A stretch of DNA of 64,000 nt, taken from NCBI GenBank assembly GCA_026182355.1, contig JAPFBL010000956.1, positions 1-64,000 on the forward strand, in the 5' to 3' direction. The notes below the pieces were generated by a model. That model ran no database searches, had not been told where the DNA came from, and saw only the letters and a program-made list of their open reading frames with translations. This document shows positions 41,896 to 52,197 of this stretch, in pieces; position 1 is the stretch's first letter; the number at the start of each line of letters is the position of its first letter. Both the position numbers and the translations under genes were made by a program. The stretch comes from Hermatobates lingyangjiaoensis. Its lineage: Eukaryota > Arthropoda > Insecta > Hemiptera > Hermatobatidae.

Positions 41896-42208
41896 TTTCG
41901 CCTTTATTTTAAGACAGCCCTGTTTCGTCTTTATTTTAAGACAGCCCTGTTTCGTCTTTATTTTAAGACAGCCCTGTTTCGTCTTTATTTTAAGACAGCT
42001 CTGTTTCGTCTTTATTTTAAGACAGCCCTGTTTCGTCTTTATTTTAAGACAGCCCTGTTTCGTCTTTATTTTAAGACAGCTCTGTTTCGTCTTTATTTTA
42101 AGACAGCCCTGTTTCGTCTTTATTTTAAGACAGCTCTGTTTCGTCTTTATTTTAAGACAGCCCTGTTTCGTCTTTATTTTAAGACAGCCCTGTTTCGTCT
42201 TTATTTTA
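41896..42208 (-). repeat. 12 x 27-bp minisatellite made of a hammerhead stem II/GAAA module
   Basis: Units start at 41,896 and every 27 bp to 42,193 (the last is partial). On the minus strand each unit holds GTCTT, an AAAATA loop, AAGAC and GAAAC, i.e. exactly stem II plus the GAAA box of the family E ribozyme, joined by AGGGCT. Units differ only at CCCTG/CTCTG and at the first unit (GCC for GTC). Confidence 0.93.
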
Positions 42209-42218
42209 TTAGTTTATA

Positions 42219-42256
42219 GCCCTGAGGATGTCTTAAAATAAAGACAAAACGTGGCG
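42219..42256 (+). ncRNA. Hammerhead ribozyme, family E (GAAA damaged)
   Basis: Stem I GCC with a mutated partner, CTGAGGA plus an extra T, stem II GTCTT/AAGAC, AAAA for GAAA, stem III ACGT. The left-arm terminal copy (41,887-41,900, minus) retains GAAACGTT and GGC. Confidence 0.7.
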
Positions 42257-42339
42257 AAAAGGTGATTCCGTATATTAACACTGACGAAACTCTACGAAGA
42301 AGAAAAAAATATTATATATATAATTATAAAAGATATATC

Positions 42340-42402
42340 AATGACCGTTGGGTTTTTTGACTCTGACGAAGACCACTTGTTACAGTTGAAAAACCCTGTG
42401 AG
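42340..42402 (+). mobile_element. Truncated PLE family A unit
   Basis: GTTGGGTTTTTTGACTCTG through GACCACTTGTTACAGTTGAA, then cut before stem III. Only the 5' two thirds of the hammerhead remain. Confidence 0.75.
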
Positions 42403-42800
42403 AACAGTTAAAAGACAATTTTTTTTTGTCAGAAAATATTTCGAACTTTATTTACCTGCTGGAAAATATTCAAAATAAGAAACATTCTACTGCAGTACAA
42501 AATTACAGGATTATTTGAACAATAAACAATTTGGAAAATTTAAAAGTTATCCTCTTAATCATACAGTCAAATATTTTCAAATTGTTAAGCTGTATAACCT
42601 GTGTATAAAGAATGTATGAAATTAGGGTGAAGTTTGATTGTGAAATGGACTCATTTTACTTCTCCTGATAATATATATATATATAAAAAAAAGGAAGAAA
42701 ATGCTGAATTTTAGTGTGCTTTGTAATTGTTACTAGAGAAACGATTTGTCTCTAGAAACTGAGAGACTGTTTTCATGAATTTTGGATATGCTGGTAGATT

Positions 42801-43034
42801 TTACCATTTCTTTTGCTTAGTAAAAGGATTATATATTTTGCTAGCCCCACATATCCAGCATCCATGAAGAAGATTTGATGTCCTAAACAAAAGAGTGCTC
42901 TTTCTCCTAGGTAACCCAATATTACAGGGGAGTGTCGTCTGATACCCTGCCACTTTCTCCACAGGTCTCCATCCTTGACCCAGGCAGATGTTTCGCCACT
43001 CTTCCCAGACCACGCCCTCAGGCAAAACCTTCAA
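42801..43034 (-). CDS. Unrecognised GC-richer open frame
   Basis: 77 codons on the minus strand in a GC-richer island (42,840-43,040). It contains LPEGVVWEEWRNICLGQGW, then RPVEKVAGYQTTLPCNIG, then LPRRKSTLLFRTSNLLHGCW and CGASK. It has several Trp and Cys but no zinc-binding spacing I can defend. It could be a decayed transposon ORF or an exon. No second copy is seen in the window. Confidence 0.25.
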   Translation of the reverse strand: MKVLPEGVVWEEWRNICLGQGWRPVEKVAGYQTTLPCNIGLPRRKSTLLFRTSNLLHGCWICGASKIYNPFTKQKKW

Positions 43035-43239
43035 CAGTTTACACTTCGCACTCCAGTTTATTTCACTTTTATAAACTTTTATATATATATGATATTATAT
43101 AAAACAGTATTTGAGGATTGCTTGCATTCTATGGCTTGACTTGCATTTTCAAACGGTACAGTAAACAAAAAATCGTGAAACTTTTGTCTTCATTGAATGC
43201 CCACCTTACAGTATTTACACCTAATGTGAGAAAAAAGGA

Positions 43240-43625
43240 AAGAAGGTATGGCTCATTTATGATTAGGCATCCAATTACCATTTCACGTTACGTGTAATGG
43301 CACATCTACGATGTGAGAACCAAATGGCTAAACGAAGGTACCGTTCTATTTAAAATGTTTATAGCATCCAATAACCATGTTACGTTACGTGTAATGGCAC
43401 AATTATCCAGTTTTGCTATTACAAGTGGACTACAACGGGTCACCGTTCATATATCACAAATGTTTATCAGCTACTAGACGGATGCTTATTACTTGAAAGC
43501 TCTTCAAGCAACAATTATCCCAAGTTTTGCTATAGAGGGCACTACAAGCCTTCGACACGACATATATCACAATAATATCAATACTCAGACGGATGCACTT
43601 ATTACTGAAAGTGCCTAAAAGTTTA
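43240..43625. repeat. Diverged tandem duplications
   Basis: ACGTTACGTGTAATGGCAC occurs at 43,283 and 43,382, with GCATCCAAT-ACCAT before each. A second pair of units (about 43,400 and 43,510) shares CAATTATCC-AGTTTTGCTAT, CATATATCACAA and AGACGGATGC-TTATTACT. Period is about 100-115 bp, and identity is moderate. Confidence 0.65.
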
Positions 43626-43716
43626 TAGCAACTAGACAAACTAGGGGCAGAAAAGCCTCGACACGCATAAAATTTACAGCAGATAACTGAGTCATACATT
43701 ATAAGAATAGTTGCCT

Positions 43717-43915
43717 CAATGATTTCATTAATATGATCTGAAAGGTCCACAAGTCAAGTGGTAAGGACTTTATTCAAGCTCGATGAATGTAGTCATGTCT
43801 ATAAAATACTTGCATTCCAATGATTTCATTAATATGATCTGAAAGGTCCACAAGTCAAGTGGTAAGGATTTTATTCAAGCTCGATGAATGTAGATGTCTT
43901 ATAGCTAGAATTAAA
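43717..43915. repeat. 2 x 101-bp tandem duplication
   Basis: CAATGATTTCATTAATATGA begins at 43,717 and 43,818. The units are nearly identical through GCTCGATGAATGTAG. A recent local duplication. Confidence 0.9.
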
Positions 43916-44850
43916 TCATTTAAAAAGTAAATTTTGAAAATTATTCAGAAGTCAAATTGAAATTTTATGAACAAATTGGTATTTATGATAAATAAAAAAA
44001 TTAATAAGTTTTTTTCAAAATCCTATTGAACAAATGAAATGAACTTGATTTGTTCATTTAGTCAATGTAAAAACAAAAAGAAATCATATTTTGGAACCAC
44101 TAGTTTAAATAAGTTTGGAATGATCTAATACTGCCCAAGACAGATGATGGATATTAAGTTCGCTGAGAGGATTTTATTTCATGGAGTGCTTTGCGAGTAT
44201 TCAGAGGCGAGTTCCAGAGCATTTCAAACTTAAAGAGCCCTTAATTTACATAACATAAAATGAATATTTAACAATTACTTATTTAATAAAAATCGAATTG
44301 AAATATTACAGTTAGCAATACAATATGTATTATTTTTTTTATACAATCCAGGTGAAAAATAGCTAAACGATTCATTTTTTGTGCGGGGAAGAATGTTCCC
44401 ATATCTTTAGAAAAATTTGAAGCTGTGCGAATGAGTGCGTTTCAAAGAATTGTTTCATAAAATACATACTAAAAATATTTAATAAAAATGCATAAATAAT
44501 GAATAATAATGAGAAATGCAAATTACGATATAAAAATGGCTACACATTTATCAGTACACAGAAAAAAAAGTATAATAAATAACAAACTTCAAATGCTCAA
44601 GAAAAGAGCTATTCTAATTGTATTTAGTTTTTTTTTGCATATGATTTTTTTCTATGTAAAAATTCCACGCATCTAATTAACACTCTGATTGAATAAGGTT
44701 CTTTATCACTAATTAGTGTTTTTTGCGTAGTTTTGGCATTCTCTCCACAGATAGTGGGCTTATATTAGGTTAATCATCTACCAAACAGCATCTTTTATAC
44801 CTTCAGTAAATTTATCAGAAATTCTTGTTGAGTTTTCTTTTATATCACTC
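43916..44850. other. No gene seen
   Basis: AT-rich. TTCAGAGGCGAGTTCC near 44,200 resembles part of a SINE head but is too short to call. Confidence 0.45.
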
Positions 44851-44852
44851 TC

Positions 44853-44854
44853 TT

Positions 44855-44906
<52 letters not shown>
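44853..44906. repeat. (CT)n microsatellite
   Basis: An uninterrupted CT dinucleotide run of about 48 bp. It is the only non-TA dinucleotide tract of this length in the window. Confidence 0.95.
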
Positions 44907-44908
<2 letters not shown>

Positions 44909-45026
44909 ATTATTGTACAATAATAAGTTTAGAAATAATTTTCTCAGTGTTTGTTAGACCTCTTAATGAATTTGATGTTCAAATTTTACATGTACACATA
45001 AATATGTACAACAAATTCAATAATAT

Positions 45027-45375
45027 ATCAAGAGTTTGTTAGAATAGGTGTACAATTTAATTGAGTTCGATTAATTTTCTAGGCTCAAGAATCAAACTCT
45101 CTTTTTGCCGTCGATTCGGGTATATTTAAAGCCTTTTTTAGATAAGCGTTTGATAGAATAGGTGTAGAATTTAATTGGGATTCGATTAATTTTCTAGGCT
45201 CAAGAATCAAAATCTCTTTTTGCCGTCGATTTGGTTATATTTAAAGCCTTTTTTAGATAAGCGTTTGATAGAATAGGTGTACAATTTAATTGAGATTCGA
45301 TTAATTTTCTATGTTCAAGAATCAAACTCTCCTTTTGCCGTCGATTCGGTTTTATTTAAAGCCTTTTTTTGACCT
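45027..45375 (-). repeat. 3 x 114-bp tandem PLE flanking-repeat units
   Basis: TAGAATAGGTGTA recurs at 45,040, 45,154 and 45,269 (spacing 114 and 115). Each unit holds the family D hammerhead 3' half in decayed form (GCCGTCGATT-GGTTATATTTAAAGCC), i.e. stem II GGCTTTA/TATAACC and a GAAA box mutated to CAAA/CGAA types. Confidence 0.85.
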
Positions 45376-45924
45376 ACTAAAAAGAAATTTATTTTCTTGG
45401 ATATATAAACATCAAACAAATAAACAATATGAGAATGGATTATCAACGTGTGGAATATTACAAGTAGAATTATTAAAGAGATGAATAAAATAATATAACT
45501 TACAGAAGTAAGAATTTTTGAATAAGAAAATTAAATTTACATCATTTAAACGAACTAACTATGTTTATTAGTCAAAAGTTTTAACTAGACTAATCAGATA
45601 ACATTACAAGTAACCTCAATATTTCTTTTGTTCACACAAAGGACACAGAAAAAACTAAGTGAATTAAATTATAACTCAGTGTGTTACTCCAGAATAAAAA
45701 TTACTTAAAATTAGTAGTATAATTTCATTGTTTAATTGAATTTAGCTAACAATCTTGAGATGATATTGCTAATAAACCGCGACACTTTTCATACGTGGAA
45801 CATAACCGGAACTAAGGAAATCAGATTTCACTAAAACTCAGCATAATACTCCAGAAAAATATTACTTAAATTAGTAATATCACTTCTATGATTAATTGAA
45901 GTTAGATCCTCTTTAATGTGTAAC

Positions 45925-45992
45925 ATTTTATCTTCTTTCTTTGTTCATCTTTTTCTTGATTTATTAGAACTGCATCTTCAAAATCGAAATAA
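45925..45992 (-). pseudogene. PLE polyprotein C-terminal scrap
   Basis: The minus strand encodes FDFEDAVLINQEKDEQRKK, then IKCYT, corresponding residue by residue to FDFEEA...DEQRRKTLEM of the PLE remnant at 9.0 kb. These are the last conserved positions of the GIY-YIG endonuclease region. Everything upstream (RT, zinc finger, GIY-YIG) is missing and an unrelated AT-rich sequence follows. Confidence 0.75.
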
Positions 45993-46099
45993 TTATATAA
46001 TGAAATATACTCGTATTTATCAACTAATGATACTGAATAAATATAGTTTTGATTACAAAACAATATTGCTTTTTTTTTTGGAAAGTAGGAAAGTAAATG

Positions 46100-46331
46100 A
46101 CATTGAAAGGGTTATGAGATGAGAAGGGAAGACGAGGAGGCAGACAGCCTTCGCCCCCTCTTCAGAGAACCAATTACCTGCATGCCGTTAGAGGGCTGCG
46201 ACACGGCTTTGACCTCCCCTGCTGCCCACCAAAGCTGTCCAGACACAAACTGGAAAAACTTCGGATACTCTTTAGTGGAGCAACAACCTCCCCTGTACCG
46301 CCAAATCACCTCTTCCACATCACATTGTTAA
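46100..46331 (+). CDS. Unrecognised GC-richer open frame
   Basis: 70 codons from 46,119 (MRREDEEADSLRPLFREPIT, then CMPLEGCDTALTSPAAHQSC, then PDTNWKNFGYSLVEQQPPLY). A T-rich tract and TAG (46,068-46,090) precede it and could be a splice acceptor, but no donor follows. The opposite strand is also open for 68 codons. The GC-rich island is only about 210 bp long. Host exon, pseudogene and transposon scrap are all possible. Confidence 0.25.
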
Positions 46332-46794
46332 AATTGTCATTTAACAAAACTTTCATATTGAAAAATATTCAGCACTCCGGTATATTTAATCAGCTTGAAT
46401 AAAAATATAAAAAGGTACAGAAAAGATTGAGAATTTTCAAATGTTGACATTTCATTATGTTCCGGCATTCAAATAAACATAAAAATGAGTTCAGTTATGC
46501 AAACATCTTGGTTCATTATAATAATTGATCGCTACTAATACAGAAACCAGGTATCAAGAATTAATATCCTAAATCATAATTTGATTAAAACTCCAAATTT
46601 TTGTTCGTTTTTTAGGTAGACCGGTCCTCTTTTACATCTCTGACTTATTCCAGTAGCCTTTAATCTAGCCTTTACAAGAATGACTTCTACAGGGAAAAAA
46701 GATCAATGAATATGTACTATTTGCTACATGGGGCTGCTCTAATCTACTGTATTCTTAAAAATGAATCAAAATTAATAATAATAATTACTGAATC

Positions 46795-47000
46795 TAACTG
46801 AAGTGTATTTAGAGTAGGGCTGATTCACGAGTACCTGGCATCGTACAAGATTGGTGCAAAGGCTTAACGTGCTCTCCGCGGGACGAAGTGTTCAGATATA
46901 GTCAGCTGTTCTATGGAAAATCAAGGGCCAGAGTTAGAATCGAAACCAGGATCTACCAGTTCAGAGGCAGTACTCCTAGTCACTGGGCCACCCTGGCTTT
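46795..47000 (-). repeat. tRNA-derived SINE
   Basis: TGAAGTGTATTTAGAGTAGG, TACCTGGCATCGTACA, AATCAAGGGCCAGAG, AGAATCGAAACCAGGATC and CACTGGGCCACCCTGGC in SINE order. Confidence 0.85.
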
Positions 47001-48715
47001 TGTCTTCATTACTACTCCAGCTCCGTTGGAAAATATTAAAATTGTCTGTGAATGTGTGCACAGTTGATGTATGGTGTGTATGCTGGAGAGTTTGTGAGAG
47101 TATTTGCATGGCCTTATGTGTAAATAGCTGTGCTTAAACATTATGTTCAGTTAACATGATTGTTAAAATAATCGTTTTATTAAACAATTTAGAGCTAAAC
47201 TAACTTTGTGTTTCGTTTAATAATAAGAATTCACATGATTATTTTTGAAGCAGGATAAAGCATTCAAACTAAGTTTTGTTAGTATGAGTTATCTTTTTTC
47301 CTGTTGTGTAAAGGATCAAACATATTTATATTTGTTTTATGTTATCTGCAGGTTTCACCAAGCGCGTTACACGTACAAGATGTTCTACACACAAGAGCAC
47401 AATATTGTTTGCTTTTTCATTTGTATTCATCTTCACTAGTACTAAAACTGATTCATAAATTTTGCAAGTTTAAACACAAAGAAATGCCTTTAAAAAATAC
47501 AATTCAGAAGTTTACAAATCAAATTTACCTTTTTACAACACAAATTTACACATTTATAAATAACAATTTTGGAAAATAGCTAATAGATAAATTTTATTTG
47601 TAAAATCTACTATTATTTACCTCAGTCATTTTAGTTTTTAGTTGCTAATCAAATTATTTACGATTTTGTGGGGAAAACAAGGAGCAAGCCTAGATTGTAA
47701 TTCTATGTTATGATATAATATAATTATAACATTGTCTGTCTGAGACAAGCTTGGCAAACCTTTTAGAGAATGAGTCAAATTTTGTTCATATCATTCTTGT
47801 AGTTATAGCTCGTGGGACACTAATTCCTCTTTTCACAAGGATTAAGTTTTAAAAAAATTTTAACTGAGTATTTTTAAAACTAAATATCTTTAAAATTCAA
47901 TTAGTTTAACTGATAAAAATGGGAGAGCTGTGAAGATTTAAAATGTTTTTTTTTTTGTTATCGTTTGCGTAACTTTAGAACTGTAATGATCAAACAGAAG
48001 GTTATACACAGTATTTATATTGCTTTTGTGTCAATATAATGTTTGAAAAAAAATATAAATAGAATATAAATAATTTGAATACAAAGTAGAAAAGCTAAAT
48101 AAACTTGCATAAACAAACAAATGATTCCTAGCAGTCGTGGGTCAGAGAAAAATCTTGCGTAAGTCAGTGTATGGCCCAATAGTCATGTGTTTGCCCATCA
48201 TTGATCCAAGACATACATAAATATAGACAAAGAAAATATTTTAATGAATTAAAAAAAAACTATTATCATGTATCAGGAATGACTCAAAAGATTAAATTAT
48301 TTCTTCTTAGATGGCGCTGTTTTCCACAAGTGATGGCTTTGTGGAAAACTTCTATGACTTTTTAAATAGCTTTACTTCTTTCTAACTCCAGCTAGAGATA
48401 ATCTCACAGAATATTATTTCTTTGAAGAGTTTCCTTTATACATATAAATGTTAGATAATTAGTGACCTTCAGACTCTAGAGATACGATCAGAATTTCTCA
48501 CACCAAGCTTAAAACACCTTCAATTTCCTCTCACTATAAAGTTTTAGTTGCATTCATTGATGAAAAAAACATAATCAGATTTATTAGTCTAGACTGATAA
48601 TATTATGGTATCTTTCATAACCCTATACTACACTCATTAACCAATTGTATGACTCCCGTGACATCTGCTTTACAGTCAGATGATAAAAGTCAAAAGGATC
48701 ATATATGTATATATA
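47001..48715. other. No gene recognised
   Basis: AT-rich. Two overlapping frames at 47,245-47,579 have no motif. The region 48,120-48,560 is balanced in composition but unrecognised. Confidence 0.4.
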
Positions 48716-48880
48716 ATATAAAAAGATTTGACATAAACACGTGAAAGAATAATCAATGATCAAACCACAATATGAAATGGGAAAACAAGACTAAGATACT
48801 GCTTGTTATAGGCTTGTTACGGCTGAAAGATTTTAGTTTGTTTTCCCATTTCATATTGTGATTTGATCATTGTATGTATA
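48716..48880. mobile_element. PLE palindrome, family A, collapsed centre
   Basis: Left tail (GATTTGACATAAACACGTG) and right tail (CATTTCATATTGTGATTTGA) are intact, but the centre is deleted and rearranged: ACTAAGATACTGCTTGTTA, then a second GGCTTGTTACGGCTGAAAG. Neither hammerhead keeps its CTGACGA box. Confidence 0.8.
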
Positions 48881-48914
48881 ATATATGTTAGCTTTATTTA
48901 TTTGGGCTAAAAAA

Positions 48915-49085
48915 AACATCAGAATGTGAATGTTGATCATTCGAAACATGTCGACTATAGGAAATATACTTTATTGTGTAGGCGAAATAGCGAGAGTGTT
49001 ATTTAGAAAAATTGAGAAACTTGTTAAGAAACAGGTATCAGCTAAATTTGGTGTCATTATCAATAATATATATATATATATATCT
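48915..49085 (+). pseudogene. PLE ORF N-terminal fragment (family Z, third copy)
   Basis: From 48,930: MLIIRNMSTIGNILYCVGEI, then ARVLFRKIEKLVKKQVSAKF, GVIINN, then (TA)n (49,066-49,083). It ends at the same codon as the left arm at 30.5 kb. The overlapping hammerhead has lost its first box (ATCAGAATGTGAATG) but keeps GAAACATGTC-GAC. There is no mirrored partner. A single arm of a family Z insertion. Confidence 0.65.
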
Positions 49086-49119
49086 GATAAACAAAATGCA
49101 GGACAGATCCAGCAGGACA

Positions 49120-49200
49120 GATTACACTTTAAAATAAACTGTGACACACAGAAACTTTGTTATGTTTCTTTTTATGTGTCACAGTTTATTGTAAGTCTAC
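49120..49200. mobile_element. Fold-back end with TGTGACACA arms
   Basis: AATAAACTGTGACACA (49,132) and TGTGTCACAGTTTATT (49,176) are a 16-bp inverted repeat around AGAAACTTTGTTATGTTTC. Probably another PLE family end, joined to family A tail words (CAATCAACGTCCAAACCACA) at 49,206. Confidence 0.5.
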
Positions 49201-49254
49201 ATACAATCAACGTCCAAACCACAGTAAGAAATCGGATAAAATTACAGATGTAAT

Positions 49255-49435
49255 ACATATATAATATATATATATATATTATATATATATATTATATATT
49301 ATATATGATCCAGTTGGGTTTTTGACTTGACGAAGACTTGTTACGGTTGAAAGATTTTAGTCTTGTTTCACATTTTCAGTTAATTGGTTTGATCATGATT
49401 GTTATTTCACGTGTTTATGTGAAATCATTTTATAT
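49255..49435 (+). mobile_element. PLE flanking repeat, family A, right arm
   Basis: After (TA)n (49,257-49,306) comes CAGTTGGGTTTTTGACTTGA, a shortened hammerhead (CGAAGACTTGTTACGG; CTG and stem II bases lost), then the tail through TTTCACGTGTTTATGTGAAA. Confidence 0.75.
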
Positions 49436-50035
49436 GATATACAGTAAGTTTTATATTTTCCAACCTCACATTGTTCTTACACCAAGAATTCCGGCTGCTT
49501 ACTACTTAAAACTCCGATTTTGAATCTGCTACTTTGAGTATAAGACAATAAAAATATTATTATTATATATAATAACAAATATTGTTTAACTGCACTATTT
49601 TTCTATCAATTAAATAACAGTAATCGGATATCAGTAGATACTGGAGAAAGTATATCGTAAGAACAGCATACTCAAATATGGTCACAGTAAGTTAGTGAAT
49701 GATTGGGTAGTCCAATAATAGCCATTGATTTAATCAAAGATAGAGTTGGTCAAATCGCAGAGACACATCAACGATAATAAATGAAATACAAGAAGAAAGT
49801 GTTGTGAAAGGCAAGGCAGGACAAATGGAGAAAACCATTAGATTGAGAGGACAGGCAAAGGATTCCAATTATTTCTTGATCATCGGACGTAAGGTCCATT
49901 ATGTAATCACTACTACATCCTCATTAGAAATGTACCATTCACTAATGAATAATGCATCTCAATTTGACTTTGTAAATTGTTTTTGTCAACGATTTACAGT
50001 TTATGAATAGCTTAATGAATTAATATATCATTCTT
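49436..50035. other. No gene recognised
   Basis: A 68-codon frame at 49,804-50,010 has no motif. Otherwise AT-rich. Confidence 0.4.
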
Positions 50036-50290
50036 ATATATATATATATATAAACAATTAAATGATAGGGTTCATATGACATAATATAAAAATTATAACG
50101 AAAGCAACACAAATATAAACACTGATATAACTCACTTCGAAATTCTGACCATCGCCGTCATCAAAAGAACTGAGTCACTGCCATTCCTCCCGGCAGGATA
50201 ATTCACTTCCTGATGACGATGATTGTCGAAATATAAATGTGAGTTATGTTAGTGTCTATCTTTGTGTTCCTTTTTTTATAATTTATATGT
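50036..50290. mobile_element. PLE palindrome, family G
   Basis: Arms ATAATATAAAAATTATAACG (left) and TTTTTTTATAATTTATATG (right) enclose two hammerhead-like motifs. The minus one (about 50,128-50,172) has lost C3 and U4 (TTGATGA) and its GAAA (AGAATTTCGAAG). The plus one is better preserved. (TA)n at the left. Confidence 0.75.
50202..50243 (+). ncRNA. Hammerhead ribozyme, family G
   Basis: CTGATGA plus an extra C, stem II GAT/GTC (one wobble), GAAA, stem III ATAT, A17. Stem I TCACTTC/AATGTGA with two mismatches near the core. Confidence 0.68.
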
Positions 50291-50495
50291 AGTCATAATT
50301 GAATTTTTGCCATGGTTTCCGCGTTGACTAATCTTTTACTGGTTGCGCCCAATTTACGTACTATTTTACACTGTTTACGTGTGGTGATAGTGTATTATTA
50401 ATGTCTCTGGCCAATTCAATATGGATATTTCTGCCAACAAAGGCATGAATTAGAACTTAAACTGCTAGCAAAAGAGAAGAATTGCTGCCTACTTA

Positions 50496-50539
<44 letters not shown>

Positions 50540-50930
50540 AGATGGTGACCAATAGGAATCAAGTATTTTGTAAGTCTAGATGAGTCCAAGTATGCGGCTG
50601 TTAAGGCTCCAGTCACTCACTACCCAGAAAATCCTGTGCTATTCCGCCAATAGGTATAGAGGTTCCACAGTCCCTCCTTGAGATAAGGATATTGGTAGAA
50701 AACATGAATCTCACTTTGCAGTGAACTCCCGACTTCCTTTCCTTTTCTGTTTTTATGGTGGTTGGTTATTGGTTATCCTCTGTTGTATGCTGCTGATATT
50801 AATTTTACTTTTCTTAAAACTCTTATCGGTCTTCTAGGCAAAGTAGCCTGTGTTTTCATGTCAATAAGTACACGTTGCATAGTCTCTCTCGATTATTATG
50901 TATTGACACTGGACTCCAACTTCTTTATAT
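50291..50930. other. (TA)n at 50,499-50,535; no gene recognised
   Basis: The remaining sequence is of mixed composition without a motif. Confidence 0.45.
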
Positions 50931-50934
50931 AAAG

Positions 50935-51180
50935 AAGACACCTTGTCATGCCTCTATTTCTGGATGGCTAGTTTAAAGGAAGATATTTCTGCAAGGTGAC
51001 CTCTTGATGATATTATTAGTTGTGACATGTTTCAACATTCCCTGGTTATCTTCAGTCCCTGAAGATACTACAATAGTTGAAAATCTTTGGTCATTAGAAG
51101 GGTGAATTGAACTTCCCGAAGGGCAAGCCACGACTTCATTTACACATTTAAACAAAGAGGAAACCTTCCGAAGTAAAACA
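50935..51180. mobile_element. Putative PLE palindrome, family Q
   Basis: Mirrored words GTTATCTTCAGTCCCTGAAG at the centre (51,045-51,065), with GTTTCAAC on the left and GTTGAAAA on the right. The minus strand reads CTGAAGA, extra T, stem II AAC/GTT, GAAA, stem III ACATGT, C17 (about 51,022-51,058). The plus strand reads CTGAAGA, T, ACT/AGT, T, GAAA, ATCTT (51,056-51,090). Stem I pairing is weak in both. Confidence 0.5.
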
Positions 51181-51189
51181 AAACACAGT

Positions 51190-51560
51190 CAAAGCTGGGA
51201 CACACAATTAAAAGAAAAACACACTTACAGTTTGTAATGTTCTATAAATAACATCATCAGGAGAGGAGAGAAGTGGAGACCAAGCACACCTGTTCAGCGA
51301 CGGTTGGAGTCTTTCACTGTTGCCACAAGCGCAAGGTTTAAAAAAAACAAGGTAGATAACAGTCAAGAAGAAAGATTCAAACAGTAGATAAGAATTTTTT
51401 TATTCCATCGCGCGCACGAGACATTGTTAGTATCCATCGAACCGTCGCTGAACAGGTGCCCTTGGCCTCCCTCTCTCATCTCTCCTTATGACGGTTTTAA
51501 CAAAAAACTAGTTACTATACGTGCATGTATGTGTTTTTCATTTTTTATGTGTCTCAGTTT
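51190..51560. mobile_element. PLE palindrome, family H
   Basis: Reversed ACACACTTACAGTTTG...CATCATCAGGAGAG on the left (51,220-51,270), and forward CATCTCTCCTTATGACGGTT...GTGTTTTTC on the right (51,470-51,540). Both cores are degenerate (left stem II and GAAA lost; right box CTTATGA). About 190 bp of unique spacer separates them. Confidence 0.65.
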
Positions 51561-52195
51561 TTAATATAAGGAAGTGTTGCAAGAAACGGACGTGAATCTA
51601 TAATCAAGTAATTCACCACTAAATTATGTAAACATTTAGTAATATAATGTAAGGACAAATTTCACGTAACCTTAGCTACATACACAAGTCAATGTACGAG
51701 TATGAACTTCAAATATATTTTTATATCATTCTACAGTTTTCATTAGTTGAAAGGCTAAATTTTGTTAACTTTCCATTTGGTTTCGAAGTGCCAAATGTCT
51801 GTTCAGCAAAATGAGAACTCATTTGTAGTCAAAGACTAATAGACTTTTTGCATTGTTGTACAGTTGCCAAGGGAAGGACAGCTACATCTGCCGACTACAC
51901 GTGTGGTCCCTTCCGGTGGTCAGTCATCACGTGTCTTCCACCACATATTTCCACGTGTACCACACGTGCCATTATTTATTCATTCCATCAAAGTAAGGCA
52001 TATTTCAAAGTAAAGGTGCTAAATTTCCAATCACTAACAAGAAACTTTTTCTTTTTTCTGTGCATATTTCTTAGAGTGATTTCATTTTTTCGACATCTCT
52101 GCATATAAGTATATATTGTAAGATTCCACCATTCATTTTGCAATTTTGACAACAACTATTCTTTGATTGAAAGATATTAGTCACATTTACAATTA
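51561..52195. other. No gene recognised
   Basis: A composition shift near 51,870-51,990 (ACGTGTGGTCCCTTCCGG) has a TIR-like CCACCGGAAGGGACC feel, but no partner was found. Confidence 0.4.
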
Positions 52196-52197
52196 TA

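Larger units (their letters stand above)
41800..42310. mobile_element. PLE palindrome, family E, expanded by a 27-bp minisatellite
   Basis: Left arm 41,803-41,915 (ATTGTTTTCTTGACCACAAT, TTCTTGGAGTTTGGTCAGGG, GAATCACCTTTTCGCC) mirrors the right arm 42,219-42,310 (GGCGAAAAGGTGATTCCGTA, AAACTCTACGAAGAAGAAAA). The left-arm ribozyme module has expanded to 12 copies. Full-length family E tail sequence also lies at 38.5 kb. Confidence 0.87.
45020..46010 (-). mobile_element. 5'-truncated Penelope-like element (family D), with tandem 3' units
   Basis: On the minus strand: a C-terminal PLE coding scrap (about 45,990-45,925), about 500 bp of 3' sequence homologous to 8,590-8,990 (with an internal repeat of the ACTCCAGAATAAAAATTACT and AACTAAG segments), then three tandem flanking-repeat units (45,027-45,375). 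Confidence 0.75.

Noticed and set aside
41896..42208. CRISPR-like regular array
   Set aside because: The 27-bp units are directly adjacent with no spacers, the context is eukaryotic, and the unit derives from the adjacent PLE ribozyme.
47245..47579. Overlapping frames of 64 and 91 codons
   Set aside because: Hydrophobic and Lys/Asn-rich residues reflect AT-rich codons only; no motif.
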